DNA of 16,654 nucleotides from Clostridia bacterium (GTDB lineage Bacteria; Bacillota; Clostridia; Oscillospirales; Acutalibacteraceae): positions 1 through 16,654 of the forward strand of contig JAFVAZ010000071.1 in NCBI GenBank assembly GCA_017480265.1, read 5' to 3'. Positions 1 through 8,397 of the stretch are shown one piece after another. The stretch's first letter is position 1. Every line of letters starts with the position of its first letter. The notes below the pieces were generated by a model. That model searched no databases. It was given only the letters and a program-made list of their open reading frames with translations, and had not been told where the DNA came from. The translations under genes and the position numbers were made by a program.

Positions 1-1063
1 AAAGCTATGGAAATGTTAAACGCTTTCATAGCCGAGTATGAAAACAAAGAGCTTCAAGCTAAGACCATTGAGGGGACAAGCCAATGCAATATTCTCTTTA
101 CAGATTATATGCGAAATTGGCTTGAACGCAAAAAGAATAAGATAGAAATAACCACATGGGATGGATATTACGATGTAGTTAATAAAGCACTTCATTTCTT
201 ACTTTGAACCATTAAAACTAAATTTAAGGCAAGTAAAACCAAAACACATCATCGATTATTATGATTTTAAATTTACTAATGGCAAAATTAGAAATAAAAA
301 GGGCGGGTTAGCTCCCAGTTCGATAAGAAAACATAGTGTAATTTTAAAAAGTATTCTTAATCAAGCATTCCTAGAAGAATTGATAGATAGAAACCCGGCA
401 CTCAAAGTACCACTTCCCAAAAAAGATGATTTAGAACCTAAGGCAAAATTTTTGACAGTAGAAGAAGCAAATAAACTGTTAAACATATTTTCCGGGCACC
501 ACTTACAGCCGCTAATTTATTTAACTCTATATTATGGTTTAAGGCGCGGCGAAGTAATTGGTTTAAAATGGGATGCTGTAGACTTTAAAAACGATAAATT
601 AAAGATAAAGCACACTGTAACAAGAGTTTCAACTTTAGTATCTAAAGATAAAACGAAAACAGCATCTAGCTTCAGAGAATATAAAATTTTGCCAGAGATC
701 AAAAAACTTTTGCTAAAACTTAAGTCTGAACAAAAAAACTATAAAAAACTTTTTGGAAAAGAATATCAGAATACAGATTATGTTTTCATATGGCCTGATG
801 GAAGAGAATATTTACCAGAATACATAACAAAAGAATTCAAAAAAGTCTTAGCTAAAAACAATTTCCCCAAAATGCGCTTTCATGATTTAAGGCACAGTTG
901 CGCAAGTATTTTGTACGACAAAAAGTGGGAACTAAAGGATATTCAAACATGGCTCGGTCATGCTGATATCCAAACCACTGCTAACATCTACACTCATGTT
1001 TCAGAATCCAGAAAAGAAATTCTCGCTAAAGATCTCGAACATACTTTTTCTATTACAATTTAA
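1..1063 (+). pseudogene. Tyrosine-recombinase integrase, frameshifted and open at the left edge
   Basis: Site-specific recombinase of the phage/integrative-element type. The first frame runs from base 1, open upstream, to a stop at 205-207 and holds the end of the N-terminal arm-binding part plus the start of the SAM-like core-binding domain (IEITTWDGYYDVVNK). The next frame is open without a stop from 188 to 1063 and continues the same domain (HFISYFEPLKLNLRQVKPKH) into the catalytic domain. Removing one base near 187 restores a single protein. Catalytic residues visible are Arg in GLRRGE (about 536-553), a beta-hairpin Lys region (KTKTASSFREYKILP), HDLRH (about 880-895), the His of WLGHAD and the nucleophile Tyr in ANIYTHV (about 980-1000), so the catalytic half looks intact. 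The gene faces the 3' end of the tRNA-Thr gene 130 bases away, as expected for an element inserted there. The frameshift could be real decay or a sequencing error. The family call is secure; the intact-or-dead question is not. Confidence 0.88.
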
Positions 1064-1163
1064 TTTTTAAAAATAACGTTTGGATAATTTAGTGGTGAAA
1101 TGTTAGAAAAATGTTAGACAAAAGCTAGTTTTAGACCCAAATAAAAAAACCTGTAAATACTGC

Positions 1164-1186
1164 AAAGCCAGCAACCATGCGGCTTT
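1164..1186 (-). terminator. Weak terminator-like hairpin downstream of tRNA-Thr
   Basis: On the minus strand AAAGCC (1181-1186 on the plus strand) pairs with GGCTTT (1164-1169) across an 11-base loop. It lies just past the 3' end of the tRNA. A run of seven T follows, but only after about 14 bases, so it is not a textbook intrinsic terminator. It might instead be part of the attachment-site region of the integrated element. Confidence 0.3.
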
Positions 1187-1192
1187 TGAGGA

Positions 1193-1268
1193 TGGAGCTG
1201 GAGAAGAGATTTGAACTCTCGACTTCATCATTACGAGTGATGTACTCTACCAACTGAGTTACTCCAGC
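1193..1268 (-). tRNA. tRNA-Thr, anticodon CGU
   Basis: A full 76-base cloverleaf can be drawn on the minus strand. The acceptor stem is GCTGGAG with CTCCAGC, the D stem ACTC/GAGT with loop AGTTGGTA, the anticodon stem CATCA/TGATG with loop CTCGTAA (anticodon CGT at 1233-1235, read ACG), and the T arm GAGAG/CTCTT around TTCAAAT. The discriminator is T and the CCA end is encoded at 1193-1195. It decodes ACG. Its 3' end faces the integrase gene, making it the likely insertion site of the element to the left. Confidence 0.96.
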
Positions 1269-1286
1269 CCAAAATTATCTTACTGT

Positions 1287-1315
1287 ATTTTACAAAACTT
1301 AATTAACAAAGTCAA
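1287..1315 (-). promoter_or_regulatory. Promoter of tRNA-Thr
   Basis: On the minus strand TTGACT (1310-1315) and TAAAAT (1287-1292) are separated by exactly 17 bases. Transcription should start near 1280, about 12 bases before the mature tRNA 5' end at 1268. The match to the vegetative sigma-A consensus and the position make this convincing. Confidence 0.75.
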
Positions 1316-1417
1316 TGGCGAATTTTGGCATAGGGAAAATTGAACATGTAAAAAAGTTTAAAAAGCAAGAGTTAACGGATCATATATTTTCTCTTAAGTA
1401 GGGGCAGAAACCTAATT

Positions 1418-1446
1418 ATTAAAAAAATCCTCTTTAGGGTTGTCAA
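1418..1446 (-). promoter_or_regulatory. Possible second, upstream promoter toward tRNA-Thr
   Basis: On the minus strand a perfect TTGACA (1441-1446) is followed after 17 bases by TTTAAT (1418-1423), five of six matches to TATAAT. It would add about 140 bases of leader before the tRNA. The -35 box lies inside the palindrome at 1441-1452. No coding or recognisable structured RNA was seen between this site and the tRNA promoter, so its purpose is unknown. Confidence 0.35.
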
Positions 1447-1477
1447 TTGACACTTAAAATATTAAAGAGTTACTCTT
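1441..1477. promoter_or_regulatory. Two adjacent palindromes, possible operator pair
   Basis: TGTCAATTGACA at 1441-1452 is a perfect 12-base palindrome. AAGAGT-T-ACTCTT at 1465-1477 is a perfect 6+6 dyad with a single central base. They lie 12 bases apart in the intergenic region between tRNA-Thr and the radC-like gene, and the first covers the -35 box of the candidate minus-strand promoter. No known regulator's consensus was recognised. Confidence 0.3.
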
Positions 1478-1594
1478 GAAAAAAAACTTATCTTGTTGTG
1501 TAGCTTATTTGGGAATAAGGGGATCGATCGTCCATAGTAACTTTGTGCGAATATTTTCTGCCCGCTTTTTTAAACGTGTTAGTTTATACAAAGC

Positions 1595-1623
1595 TTTAAA
1601 AAGCAACAAAAGTGTAGTATAAT
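1595..1623 (+). promoter_or_regulatory. Promoter of the radC-uvrB-uvrA-hemW operon
   Basis: A perfect TATAAT (1618-1623) is preceded after 17 bases by TTTAAA (1595-1600), which matches four of six positions of TTGACA. The start of transcription would be near 1630, giving a leader of about 50 bases before the radC-like TTG start at 1679. No LexA-like SOS box (CGAAC-N4-GTTCG in Bacillus-type systems) was recognised near it. Confidence 0.55.
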
Positions 1624-1678
1624 ATTTGGCATGGGAAGTGTGAAATAAAATGGGAAAAGTAAGGGGGGAAGAGAAAAG

Positions 1679-2353
1679 TTGCATAAAGACCATAGAAAAA
1701 GGCTGAGAAAAAGATTTATGCAAAATAGTGACTCTATGGAAAAGCACGAAATCCTAGAATTACTCTTGACTTTTTCGATCCCGAGGAAAAATACAAACGA
1801 GCAAGCGCACTCATTGCTAAATACGTTTGGGTCTATAAAGGAAATTTTAGATGCGCCGTTTAACGTTTTGACCGCCGTAGAAGGGATTGGCTCCACCAGC
1901 GCGCTTTTCCTCAAATTGATAGGAGTGATAGTAAGACTATATTTAGAAGAAACTTCTCCTAAAGGCACGGTGCTAACAAGAGATCAAATTGCGAAGATTT
2001 TGATGAATAAATTTGTGAATAGAGAAGATGAGCATTTAGTAATTGCTTTATTTAGTGTAAAGATGAAGTTATTATACTGCGATTTCTTGAATAAAGGAAA
2101 TATCCATACAGTATCTACAGAGGTTAAGGATTTTTTAAAATTAGCTTTAAAATATAAAGCCAGGTACGTGATCATAGCGCACAACCACCCCAGCGGGATC
2201 GCTCTGCCGTCTAAAGAAGATATCGAGACAACCATTTATTTAAGGGAAATATTAAAGCCGTTTGATATATTGTTGATAGATCATTTGATATTTGCTGACA
2301 AGGACTATATTTCTTTAGCAGAAAGTGGGTTGAAAAATAAAATATTTGAATAA
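1679..2353 (+). CDS. radC: RadC family protein (JAB/MPN domain)
   Basis: A 224-residue protein of the RadC/UPF0758 family. The N-terminal half starts HKDHRKRLRKRF, continues with EILELLLTFSIPRK and a helix-hairpin-helix-like stretch AVEGIGSTSALFLKL. The C-terminal half is a JAB1/MPN metalloprotease-like domain with the metal-binding signature HNHPSG (about residues 166-171) followed by Asp in SKEDIE, and an upstream Glu in STEVKDF. The family was once linked to DNA repair but its biochemical role is not settled; the JAMM residues suggest a zinc hydrolase fold. The start is a TTG at 1679, chosen because AAGGGGGG lies 10 bases upstream and because the protein then begins at the family's conserved HKxHR. 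It leads the uvrB-uvrA operon with a 15-base gap, which fits a genome-maintenance role only by association. Confidence 0.85.
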   Translation: MHKDHRKRLRKRFMQNSDSMEKHEILELLLTFSIPRKNTNEQAHSLLNTFGSIKEILDAPFNVLTAVEGIGSTSALFLKLIGVIVRLYLEETSPKGTVLTRDQIAKILMNKFVNREDEHLVIALFSVKMKLLYCDFLNKGNIHTVSTEVKDFLKLALKYKARYVIIAHNHPSGIALPSKEDIETTIYLREILKPFDILLIDHLIFADKDYISLAESGLKNKIFE

Positions 2354-2368
2354 GAGAAGTGAATTGAA

Positions 2369-4342
2369 GTGAAATTTAAACTGAAGTCAAATTTTAAATT
2401 GGCAGGAGACCAAGGAAAAGCTATAGAAAGTATAGTAAGCGGACTAAAAAGTGGTTATAAAGAGCAAACACTATTAGGCGTCACAGGTTCGGGGAAGACT
2501 TTCACTATGGCAAACGTGATAGAAAGAATGAATAGACCTACGTTGGTCTTGGCGCATAATAAAACTTTGGCAGCTCAGCTTTGTAATGAATTCCGCGAAT
2601 TTTTCCCGGATAATGCGGTTGAATATTTTGTAAGCTATTATGATTATTATCAGCCGGAAGCCTATTTGCCATCTACGGACACATATATTGAGAAAGATTC
2701 CTCTATAAACGACGAGATAGATAAGCTAAGGCACTCTGCTACTTCAGCACTTGCAGAAAGGCGAGACGTCATCATAGTGGCAAGTGTATCTTGTATATAT
2801 AGCTTAGGTAACCCTATAGACTACAAGACGATGGTGATATCTTTGCGTCCGGGGATGAAAAAGGAACGCGACGATCTGGTGAAAAAGCTAGTGGAGCTTC
2901 AATATGAAAGAAATGACGTGAGTTTGACTAGAAATAAATTTAGGATCCGTGGAGATGTGGTGGAGATCTTCCCTGCGATATCTTCAGATACAGTTGTAAG
3001 AGTAGAATTTTTTGGAGATGAGGTAGATCGCTTAACAGAGATAAACCCCGTGACAGGTGAAGTAAAAGGTTCTATAAGGCATGTTGCAATTTACCCCGCA
3101 TCGCATTATATAGTGCCCAAAGAAAAACTAAAAATAGCACTTAAGGAGATCGAATCTGAGCTAGAAGAAAGAGTAAAATTTTTTAGAGAAAATGATAAAT
3201 TTGTAGAGGCGCAGAGGATCGAGCAGAGGACAAAGTATGATATAGAGATGTTGGATGAGATCGGCTTTTGCAAGGGGATAGAGAATTATTCCAGGGTTAT
3301 GTCTGGTAGAGATCCGGGGAGTGCTCCATTTACGTTGCTAGATTATTTCCCGGAAGATTTTTTGCTTTTTGTAGATGAATCACACGTGATGTTGCCGCAA
3401 GTGAGGAGTATGTATGCAGGAGATAGAGCAAGGAAGCAAGTCTTAATTGATTATGGTTTTAGGCTGCCCTCAGCTTATGATAACCGTCCGCTGACTTTTG
3501 ATGAATTTTATAAGAAAATCAACCATGTTGTCTTTGTGAGTGCCACACCGGGGGACTTTGAGAATGAAAAAAGTGAACAGATAGTAGAGCAAGTGATACG
3601 GCCAACGGGGCTAGTAGATCCTAAAGTAATAGTAAAGCCAATAGAAGGTCAAATCGATGATTTGGTAAGCGAGATAAATGCCCGTGTAGAGAGAAAAGAG
3701 AGGGTATTGGTGACTACATTGACGAAGAAGATGGCCGAAGATTTATCAAGTTATCTCTCTAACGTAGGGATAAAAGTAAAGTATATGCACTATGGCATCG
3801 ACACAATAGAGCGGATGGAGATAGTAAGAGACCTGCGGCTCGGTGAATTTGACGTGTTGATTGGCATTAATTTGCTGCGAGAAGGTCTGGATATCCCGGA
3901 AGTATCGTTGATTGCTATACTGGATGCAGACAAAGAAGGTTTTTTGCGCTCGGAGAGGTCCTTGATCCAGACAATAGGCAGAGCGGCAAGAAATGCAAAC
4001 GGAGAAGTCATCATGTACGCGGATTCTGTTACACCATCTATGGAGAGGGCTATCATGGAAACGGAGCGCAGGAGAAATATCCAAATGGCGTACAACAAAG
4101 AGCACGGGATAGTACCTAAGACTATAGTCAAAAAAGTCGGGGATATCCTGGAGATCTCTGTCAAAAATCTTGATAAGAAGGTAGAATCGAAATTAAAGCT
4201 TAGCAAGAAAGAAGCAATAGAATTGATCTCAGACTTAACAAAGGAGATGAAAGCAGCAGCTAAGATATTGGAGTTTGAGCATGCAGCGGTTTTAAGAGAT
4301 AAAATAGAAAAAATAAAGAAAGATTTCAAAATAAATGATTAA
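2369..4342 (+). CDS. uvrB: Excinuclease ABC subunit B
   Basis: UvrB is the damage-verifying helicase-like subunit of nucleotide excision repair: UvrA2 loads it on DNA, and it recruits UvrC for the two incisions. All expected parts are present in 657 residues, the usual length. They are Walker A GVTGSGKT (37-44), the beta-hairpin region YYDYYQPEAY (about 90-99) that inserts between strands, Walker B DESH (336-339), helicase motif VI QTIGRAARN (about 536-544) and the C-terminal UVR motif ending in FEHAAVLRDKI that binds UvrC. The start is GTG at 2369 with only a weak ribosome binding site (AGAGAAGTGA), which suggests translation partly coupled to radC 15 bases upstream. uvrA follows after 27 bases. 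Confidence 0.97.
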   Translation: MKFKLKSNFKLAGDQGKAIESIVSGLKSGYKEQTLLGVTGSGKTFTMANVIERMNRPTLVLAHNKTLAAQLCNEFREFFPDNAVEYFVSYYDYYQPEAYLPSTDTYIEKDSSINDEIDKLRHSATSALAERRDVIIVASVSCIYSLGNPIDYKTMVISLRPGMKKERDDLVKKLVELQYERNDVSLTRNKFRIRGDVVEIFPAISSDTVVRVEFFGDEVDRLTEINPVTGEVKGSIRHVAIYPASHYIVPKEKLKIALKEIESELEERVKFFRENDKFVEAQRIEQRTKYDIEMLDEIGFCKGIENYSRVMSGRDPGSAPFTLLDYFPEDFLLFVDESHVMLPQVRSMYAGDRARKQVLIDYGFRLPSAYDNRPLTFDEFYKKINHVVFVSATPGDFENEKSEQIVEQVIRPTGLVDPKVIVKPIEGQIDDLVSEINARVERKERVLVTTLTKKMAEDLSSYLSNVGIKVKYMHYGIDTIERMEIVRDLRLGEFDVLIGINLLREGLDIPEVSLIAILDADKEGFLRSERSLIQTIGRAARNANGEVIMYADSVTPSMERAIMETERRRNIQMAYNKEHGIVPKTIVKKVGDILEISVKNLDKKVESKLKLSKKEAIELISDLTKEMKAAAKILEFEHAAVLRDKIEKIKKDFKIND

Positions 4343-4369
4343 TGACTTTTGTATTAGGAGGCTTTAAAA

Positions 4370-7213
4370 ATGGACAGCAAAAAAATCTTGGTAAAAGGCG
4401 CGCGAGAACACAACCTAAAAAATATAGACGTAGAGATCCCACGGGACAAGCTGGTAGTGATAACCGGACTATCGGGTTCGGGCAAATCTTCTCTTGCATT
4501 TGATACAATATATGCAGAAGGGCAAAGGAGGTATGTGGAGTCGCTATCTTCATATGCTAGGCAATTTTTGGGCCAAATGGAAAAGCCAAACGTAGATTAT
4601 ATAGAGGGGCTGTCTCCTGCTATATCTATAGATCAGAAGACTACATCAAAAAATCCAAGATCTACAGTTGGCACCGTCACAGAAATATATGATTATCTAA
4701 GGCTCCTCTACGCTAAGATAGGGGTCCCCCATTGCCCTATTTGTGGCAGAGAGATACAAAACCAAACGATAGATCAGATTGTAGATAAAATATTGGAACT
4801 GCCTGAAAGGACAAAGATTCAAGTCTTGGCGCCAATTGTAAAACAAAAAAAAGGCGAACATGTAAAGGATCTGGAAAAATCCAGAAAAGATGGATTTGTC
4901 AGAGCGAGGGTCGATAAAATAATAAGGGATTTATCTGAAGAAATAAAGCTAAAAAAAACACATAAGCATGATATTGACATCGTTGTGGATAGATTGGTAA
5001 TAAAGGAAGATATAAGGTCGCGGCTTTTTGAGTCTATAGAAGTAGCCACTTCTTTGACAGAAGGTTTAGTCATAATAAACATTATGAAAGATGCTGATAA
5101 TAATGAAGACAAGCTATTTTCATTAAATTACGCCTGCCCGGAACATGGCATAAGTATAGAAGAAATCTCCCCAAGGATGTTTTCATTTAATAATCCTTAT
5201 GGTGCATGTAAAAAATGTGCCGGGTTGGGGGTTTTTATGGAGATAGATCCGGATCTAGTGATCCCCAATAAAGATTTATCGATAAATCAAGGTGGGATAA
5301 AGGCAAGCGGCTGGGCTATGGAAGGCAACAAGATCGCGGCTATGTACTTTGAGGCAATGGCTAAAAAATATAAATTTTCTCTAGATACACCTATCAAAGA
5401 TCTAAACCCTGATATTTTAGATAAGCTTTTGTATGGGTCAGATGAAGAGATTGCTGTAAAAAGAGACATTAGGTCTAGCGTGATCTCATATACAACTAAA
5501 TTTGAGGGGATTATAAACAACCTTGAGCGCAGATATAGGGAAACTCAGAGCAATTGGATAAAAGAAGAGATACAAAGCTTTATGAGGCAGATCCCATGCG
5601 ATGAATGCCATGGCAAGAGACTCTCTGAGAAAAGTCTGGCGGTCACTGTAGCGGGCATAAACATTATAGATTTGACGGAAAAATCGATCGAAGAATTAGT
5701 TAGTTCCGTAAAAAAAATAAAAGGGAAATTGACAGAGCGAGAGTTAAGCATAGCCAAGGAGATCTTCAAAGAAATAGAAGAGAGATTAAATTTCCTTGTA
5801 AATGTAGGGCTTGATTATCTTACACTTGCCAGGGAATCAGGTACCTTATCGGGCGGGGAGAGTCAGCGCATAAGGCTAGCTACGCAGATAGGCTCATCTT
5901 TGATGGGCGTCCTCTATGTTTTAGATGAACCGAGTATAGGTTTGCACCAAAGGGACAATGATAAGCTCCTGGCTACTTTGAAGAGGCTCCGCGACCTCGG
6001 GAATACAGTGATAGTGGTAGAACACGACGAAGACACCATGAAAAATGCCGACTATATCATCGATATAGGGCCCAAAGCCGGTAAGCATGGTGGCGAACTA
6101 GTTTGCTGCGGAGATATAGAGAAGATAAAAAAATGTAAGCGGTCAATCACAGGGCAATACTTAAGCGGAGAAAAGATTATACCTTACCCTGAAAAAAGGA
6201 GAAAAGGAAACGGAAAAAAACTGACGATAGTAGGTGCACAGCAGAATAATTTAAAAAATATCGATGTAGAGATCCCACTGGGGGAGTTTGTGTGCATCAC
6301 CGGAGTATCCGGTTCCGGGAAGTCATCGCTTATAAATGAGATTTTGTATAAAGAACTAGCAAAAAAGCTAAACGGAGCCAAACATAAACCGGGCAAACAT
6401 AAAGAAATCAAAGGCATCTCGCATTTAGATAAAGTCATAAATATAAATCAAGCACCGATTGGCCGTACACCGAGGTCCAACCCAGCTACTTATACGGGGG
6501 TGTTTACAGATATCAGGGAGCTTTTTGCTTCTACTAATGAAGCCAAAGCTAGGGGATATAGCGGCAGTAGATTCTCCTTTAATGTAAAAGGAGGCAGATG
6601 TGAGGCTTGCCAGGGAGATGGACTTTTAAAAATAGAGATGCATTTTTTACCGGATATTTATGTGCCGTGCGAAGTATGTAAAGGCAAAAGGTATAATCGC
6701 GAAACTTTAGATGTAAAGTATAAAAATAGGAATATCTACGATGTCTTAGAGATGACAGTGGAAGAAGCGCTGGAGTTCTTTGAAAATATCCCGAAGATAA
6801 AGAGAAAACTACAGACTTTATCTGATGTAGGACTATCTTATATAAAGCTAGGGCAAATGGCTACAACTTTATCCGGTGGGGAAGCACAAAGGGTAAAATT
6901 AGCAACAGAGCTTGCAAGGAAATCTACCGGAAAGACTATCTATATCTTGGATGAGCCAACTACAGGACTCCACATAGCCGATGTGCATCAATTGATTGAA
7001 GTCCTGCAGAAGTTGGTGGATAGCGGCAACACTGTGGTGGTTATAGAACATAACTTAGACTTAATAAAAACCGCAGATTACATTGTAGACTTAGGACCAG
7101 AGGGAGGCAGCAGGGGCGGAAATATAGTGGCAGAAGGCACACCGGAGGAAATTTGCAAAGTCAAAAATTCTTATACCGGAGAATATCTGAAAGCTTTTTT
7201 GAACAAAGCTTAA
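4370..7213 (+). CDS. uvrA: Excinuclease ABC subunit A
   Basis: UvrA is the ABC-type ATPase that scans DNA for bulky lesions as a dimer and hands them to UvrB. The 947-residue protein has both nucleotide-binding domains: Walker A GLSGSGKS (33-40) with signature LSGGESQ (about 493), and GVSGSGKS (about 645) with LSGGEAQ (about 834). The second zinc site is C744, C747, C767, C770. In the zinc site near residues 252-285 the usual CxxC pair reads CPEH and is followed by CKKC, so one ligand is His rather than Cys; His can still bind zinc. The start is ATG at 4370, with AGGAGG (4356-4361) 8 bases upstream, a much stronger site than that of uvrB. This suggests UvrA may be made independently of coupling. 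hemW follows after 23 bases. Confidence 0.97.
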   Translation: MDSKKILVKGAREHNLKNIDVEIPRDKLVVITGLSGSGKSSLAFDTIYAEGQRRYVESLSSYARQFLGQMEKPNVDYIEGLSPAISIDQKTTSKNPRSTVGTVTEIYDYLRLLYAKIGVPHCPICGREIQNQTIDQIVDKILELPERTKIQVLAPIVKQKKGEHVKDLEKSRKDGFVRARVDKIIRDLSEEIKLKKTHKHDIDIVVDRLVIKEDIRSRLFESIEVATSLTEGLVIINIMKDADNNEDKLFSLNYACPEHGISIEEISPRMFSFNNPYGACKKCAGLGVFMEIDPDLVIPNKDLSINQGGIKASGWAMEGNKIAAMYFEAMAKKYKFSLDTPIKDLNPDILDKLLYGSDEEIAVKRDIRSSVISYTTKFEGIINNLERRYRETQSNWIKEEIQSFMRQIPCDECHGKRLSEKSLAVTVAGINIIDLTEKSIEELVSSVKKIKGKLTERELSIAKEIFKEIEERLNFLVNVGLDYLTLARESGTLSGGESQRIRLATQIGSSLMGVLYVLDEPSIGLHQRDNDKLLATLKRLRDLGNTVIVVEHDEDTMKNADYIIDIGPKAGKHGGELVCCGDIEKIKKCKRSITGQYLSGEKIIPYPEKRRKGNGKKLTIVGAQQNNLKNIDVEIPLGEFVCITGVSGSGKSSLINEILYKELAKKLNGAKHKPGKHKEIKGISHLDKVININQAPIGRTPRSNPATYTGVFTDIRELFASTNEAKARGYSGSRFSFNVKGGRCEACQGDGLLKIEMHFLPDIYVPCEVCKGKRYNRETLDVKYKNRNIYDVLEMTVEEALEFFENIPKIKRKLQTLSDVGLSYIKLGQMATTLSGGEAQRVKLATELARKSTGKTIYILDEPTTGLHIADVHQLIEVLQKLVDSGNTVVVIEHNLDLIKTADYIVDLGPEGGSRGGNIVAEGTPEEICKVKNSYTGEYLKAFLNKA

Positions 7214-7236
7214 GTGAGCTAAAGGGTGATATATAA

Positions 7237-8364
7237 GTGAATGCGCTAGGGGTATACATCCATGTTCCGTTTTGCTTGAGCAAATGCCCTTATTGTGATT
7301 TTTATTCAGTAAACTTCACCGCAGAGCTACTGGATAAATATATGGAGTCTTTGCGCCAAGAAATAAAGAAGTGGTCAGATGCAGTAAAATCGGATAGCCA
7401 AAATCTTAGAATAGTTGACACCGTGTATTTTGGGGGTGGGACGCCGAATCTATTGGGAGTAAAAAAAATTGCTGAAGTCTTAAATTTGATAAAAATGGAT
7501 TTTACTTTAGCCGATGACGTAGAAATAACGCTAGAAGTAAATCCTACTAAATTTGGCAAAATAGATTTTGCAAGATTAAAAGAAGCCGGAGTCAATCGGC
7601 TGTCTGTGGGGATGCAGTCGGCTAATGATAAAGAACTGAAGTTGCTGGGTAGAACTCATAATAAGCAAGCCACAGAATATACAGTGAAAGACGCCCAAAG
7701 GGCGGGATTTGAAAATATCTCGCTTGATTTGATGGTGTGTACGCCAGGACAAACAAAGGCTAGTTTATTGAAATCTATTGATTTTTGCGAAAAATTAAAG
7801 ATCCAACATATTTCTGCGTATTTATTAAAGCTGGAAAAAGGCACTGAGTATTATTTAAATAAGGATAAATTAGACTTAAAAGACGAAAATACACAAAGTG
7901 AAATTTATTTGTTTGTATGTGAAGAGCTAGAAAAGCGCGGTTTCCATCAATATGAGATTTCCAATTTTTCCACCCCTAATTCCCAAAGCAAACATAATTT
8001 AAAATACTGGAACGCAGAGGAGTATATAGGGATAGGTCCGTCGGCACATTCCTTTTTGAATGGGAAAAGGTTTTTTTATGCCAATAGCTTGAATGAGTTT
8101 ATAAATAACCCTAAAACGATAGATGACGGCTTAGGTGGAGACATTAAGGAATATGCGATGTTGCAGTTAAGATTATCTGATGGGCTCAGAAATACTCGCT
8201 TTTACGAAAAATTTGGCGTGAATATTCCACAACGTTATTTTCATAGAGCAAAGCTCTATGAAAAGTATAATTTGGTAAAGGTCTCAAAAGATGGCTTCCA
8301 TTTAACAAAGAAAGGAAATTTGGTTTCAAATTCCCTAATATACAAAATAATCTACGACGAATAA
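7237..8364 (+). CDS. hemW: Radical SAM heme chaperone HemW
   Basis: A 375-residue radical SAM protein of the HemW/YggW (HemN-like) family, often mislabelled as oxygen-independent coproporphyrinogen oxidase. The motif CLSKCPYC gives C13-x3-C17-x2-C20 for the 4Fe-4S cluster, followed by the SAM-binding YFGGGTP and VGMQSAN. The length near 375 and the start directly at the GVYIHVPFC segment fit HemW rather than true HemN, which has a longer N-terminus. HemW binds heme and delivers it to membrane cytochromes or other heme proteins. The start is GTG at 7237, with AAGGGTGA about 7 bases upstream. It is last in the repair operon by spacing, though it has no obvious link to excision repair. No intrinsic terminator is visible in the 33 bases before the convergent corA gene. 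Confidence 0.9.
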   Translation: MNALGVYIHVPFCLSKCPYCDFYSVNFTAELLDKYMESLRQEIKKWSDAVKSDSQNLRIVDTVYFGGGTPNLLGVKKIAEVLNLIKMDFTLADDVEITLEVNPTKFGKIDFARLKEAGVNRLSVGMQSANDKELKLLGRTHNKQATEYTVKDAQRAGFENISLDLMVCTPGQTKASLLKSIDFCEKLKIQHISAYLLKLEKGTEYYLNKDKLDLKDENTQSEIYLFVCEELEKRGFHQYEISNFSTPNSQSKHNLKYWNAEEYIGIGPSAHSFLNGKRFFYANSLNEFINNPKTIDDGLGGDIKEYAMLQLRLSDGLRNTRFYEKFGVNIPQRYFHRAKLYEKYNLVKVSKDGFHLTKKGNLVSNSLIYKIIYDE

Positions 8365-8397
8365 CAGCGAGCAAAGATTTATGTAGTCCTTAAATTT

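Larger units (their letters stand above)
1269..1678. other. Intergenic region between tRNA-Thr and the radC-like gene
   Basis: About 410 AT-rich bases without a convincing gene. They hold the tRNA promoter (1287-1315), a possible second minus-strand promoter (1418-1446), two palindromes (1441-1477) and the plus-strand promoter of the repair operon (1595-1623). The segment from about 1480 to 1590 shows nothing I can identify. An 80-codon minus-strand reading frame (1505-1747) crosses it, but it overlaps the operon promoter and radC start and resembles no family. Confidence 0.6.

Noticed and set aside
1505..1747. 80-codon minus-strand frame between tRNA-Thr and radC
   Set aside because: It overlaps the operon promoter and the start of radC and resembles no family.
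3746..4329. Two minus-strand frames inside uvrB
   Set aside because: They are antisense to the conserved helicase end of uvrB, with low-complexity composition and no start signals.
8365..8397. Shared terminator between convergent hemW and corA
   Set aside because: No stem with a U-run could be drawn on either strand in these 33 bases.
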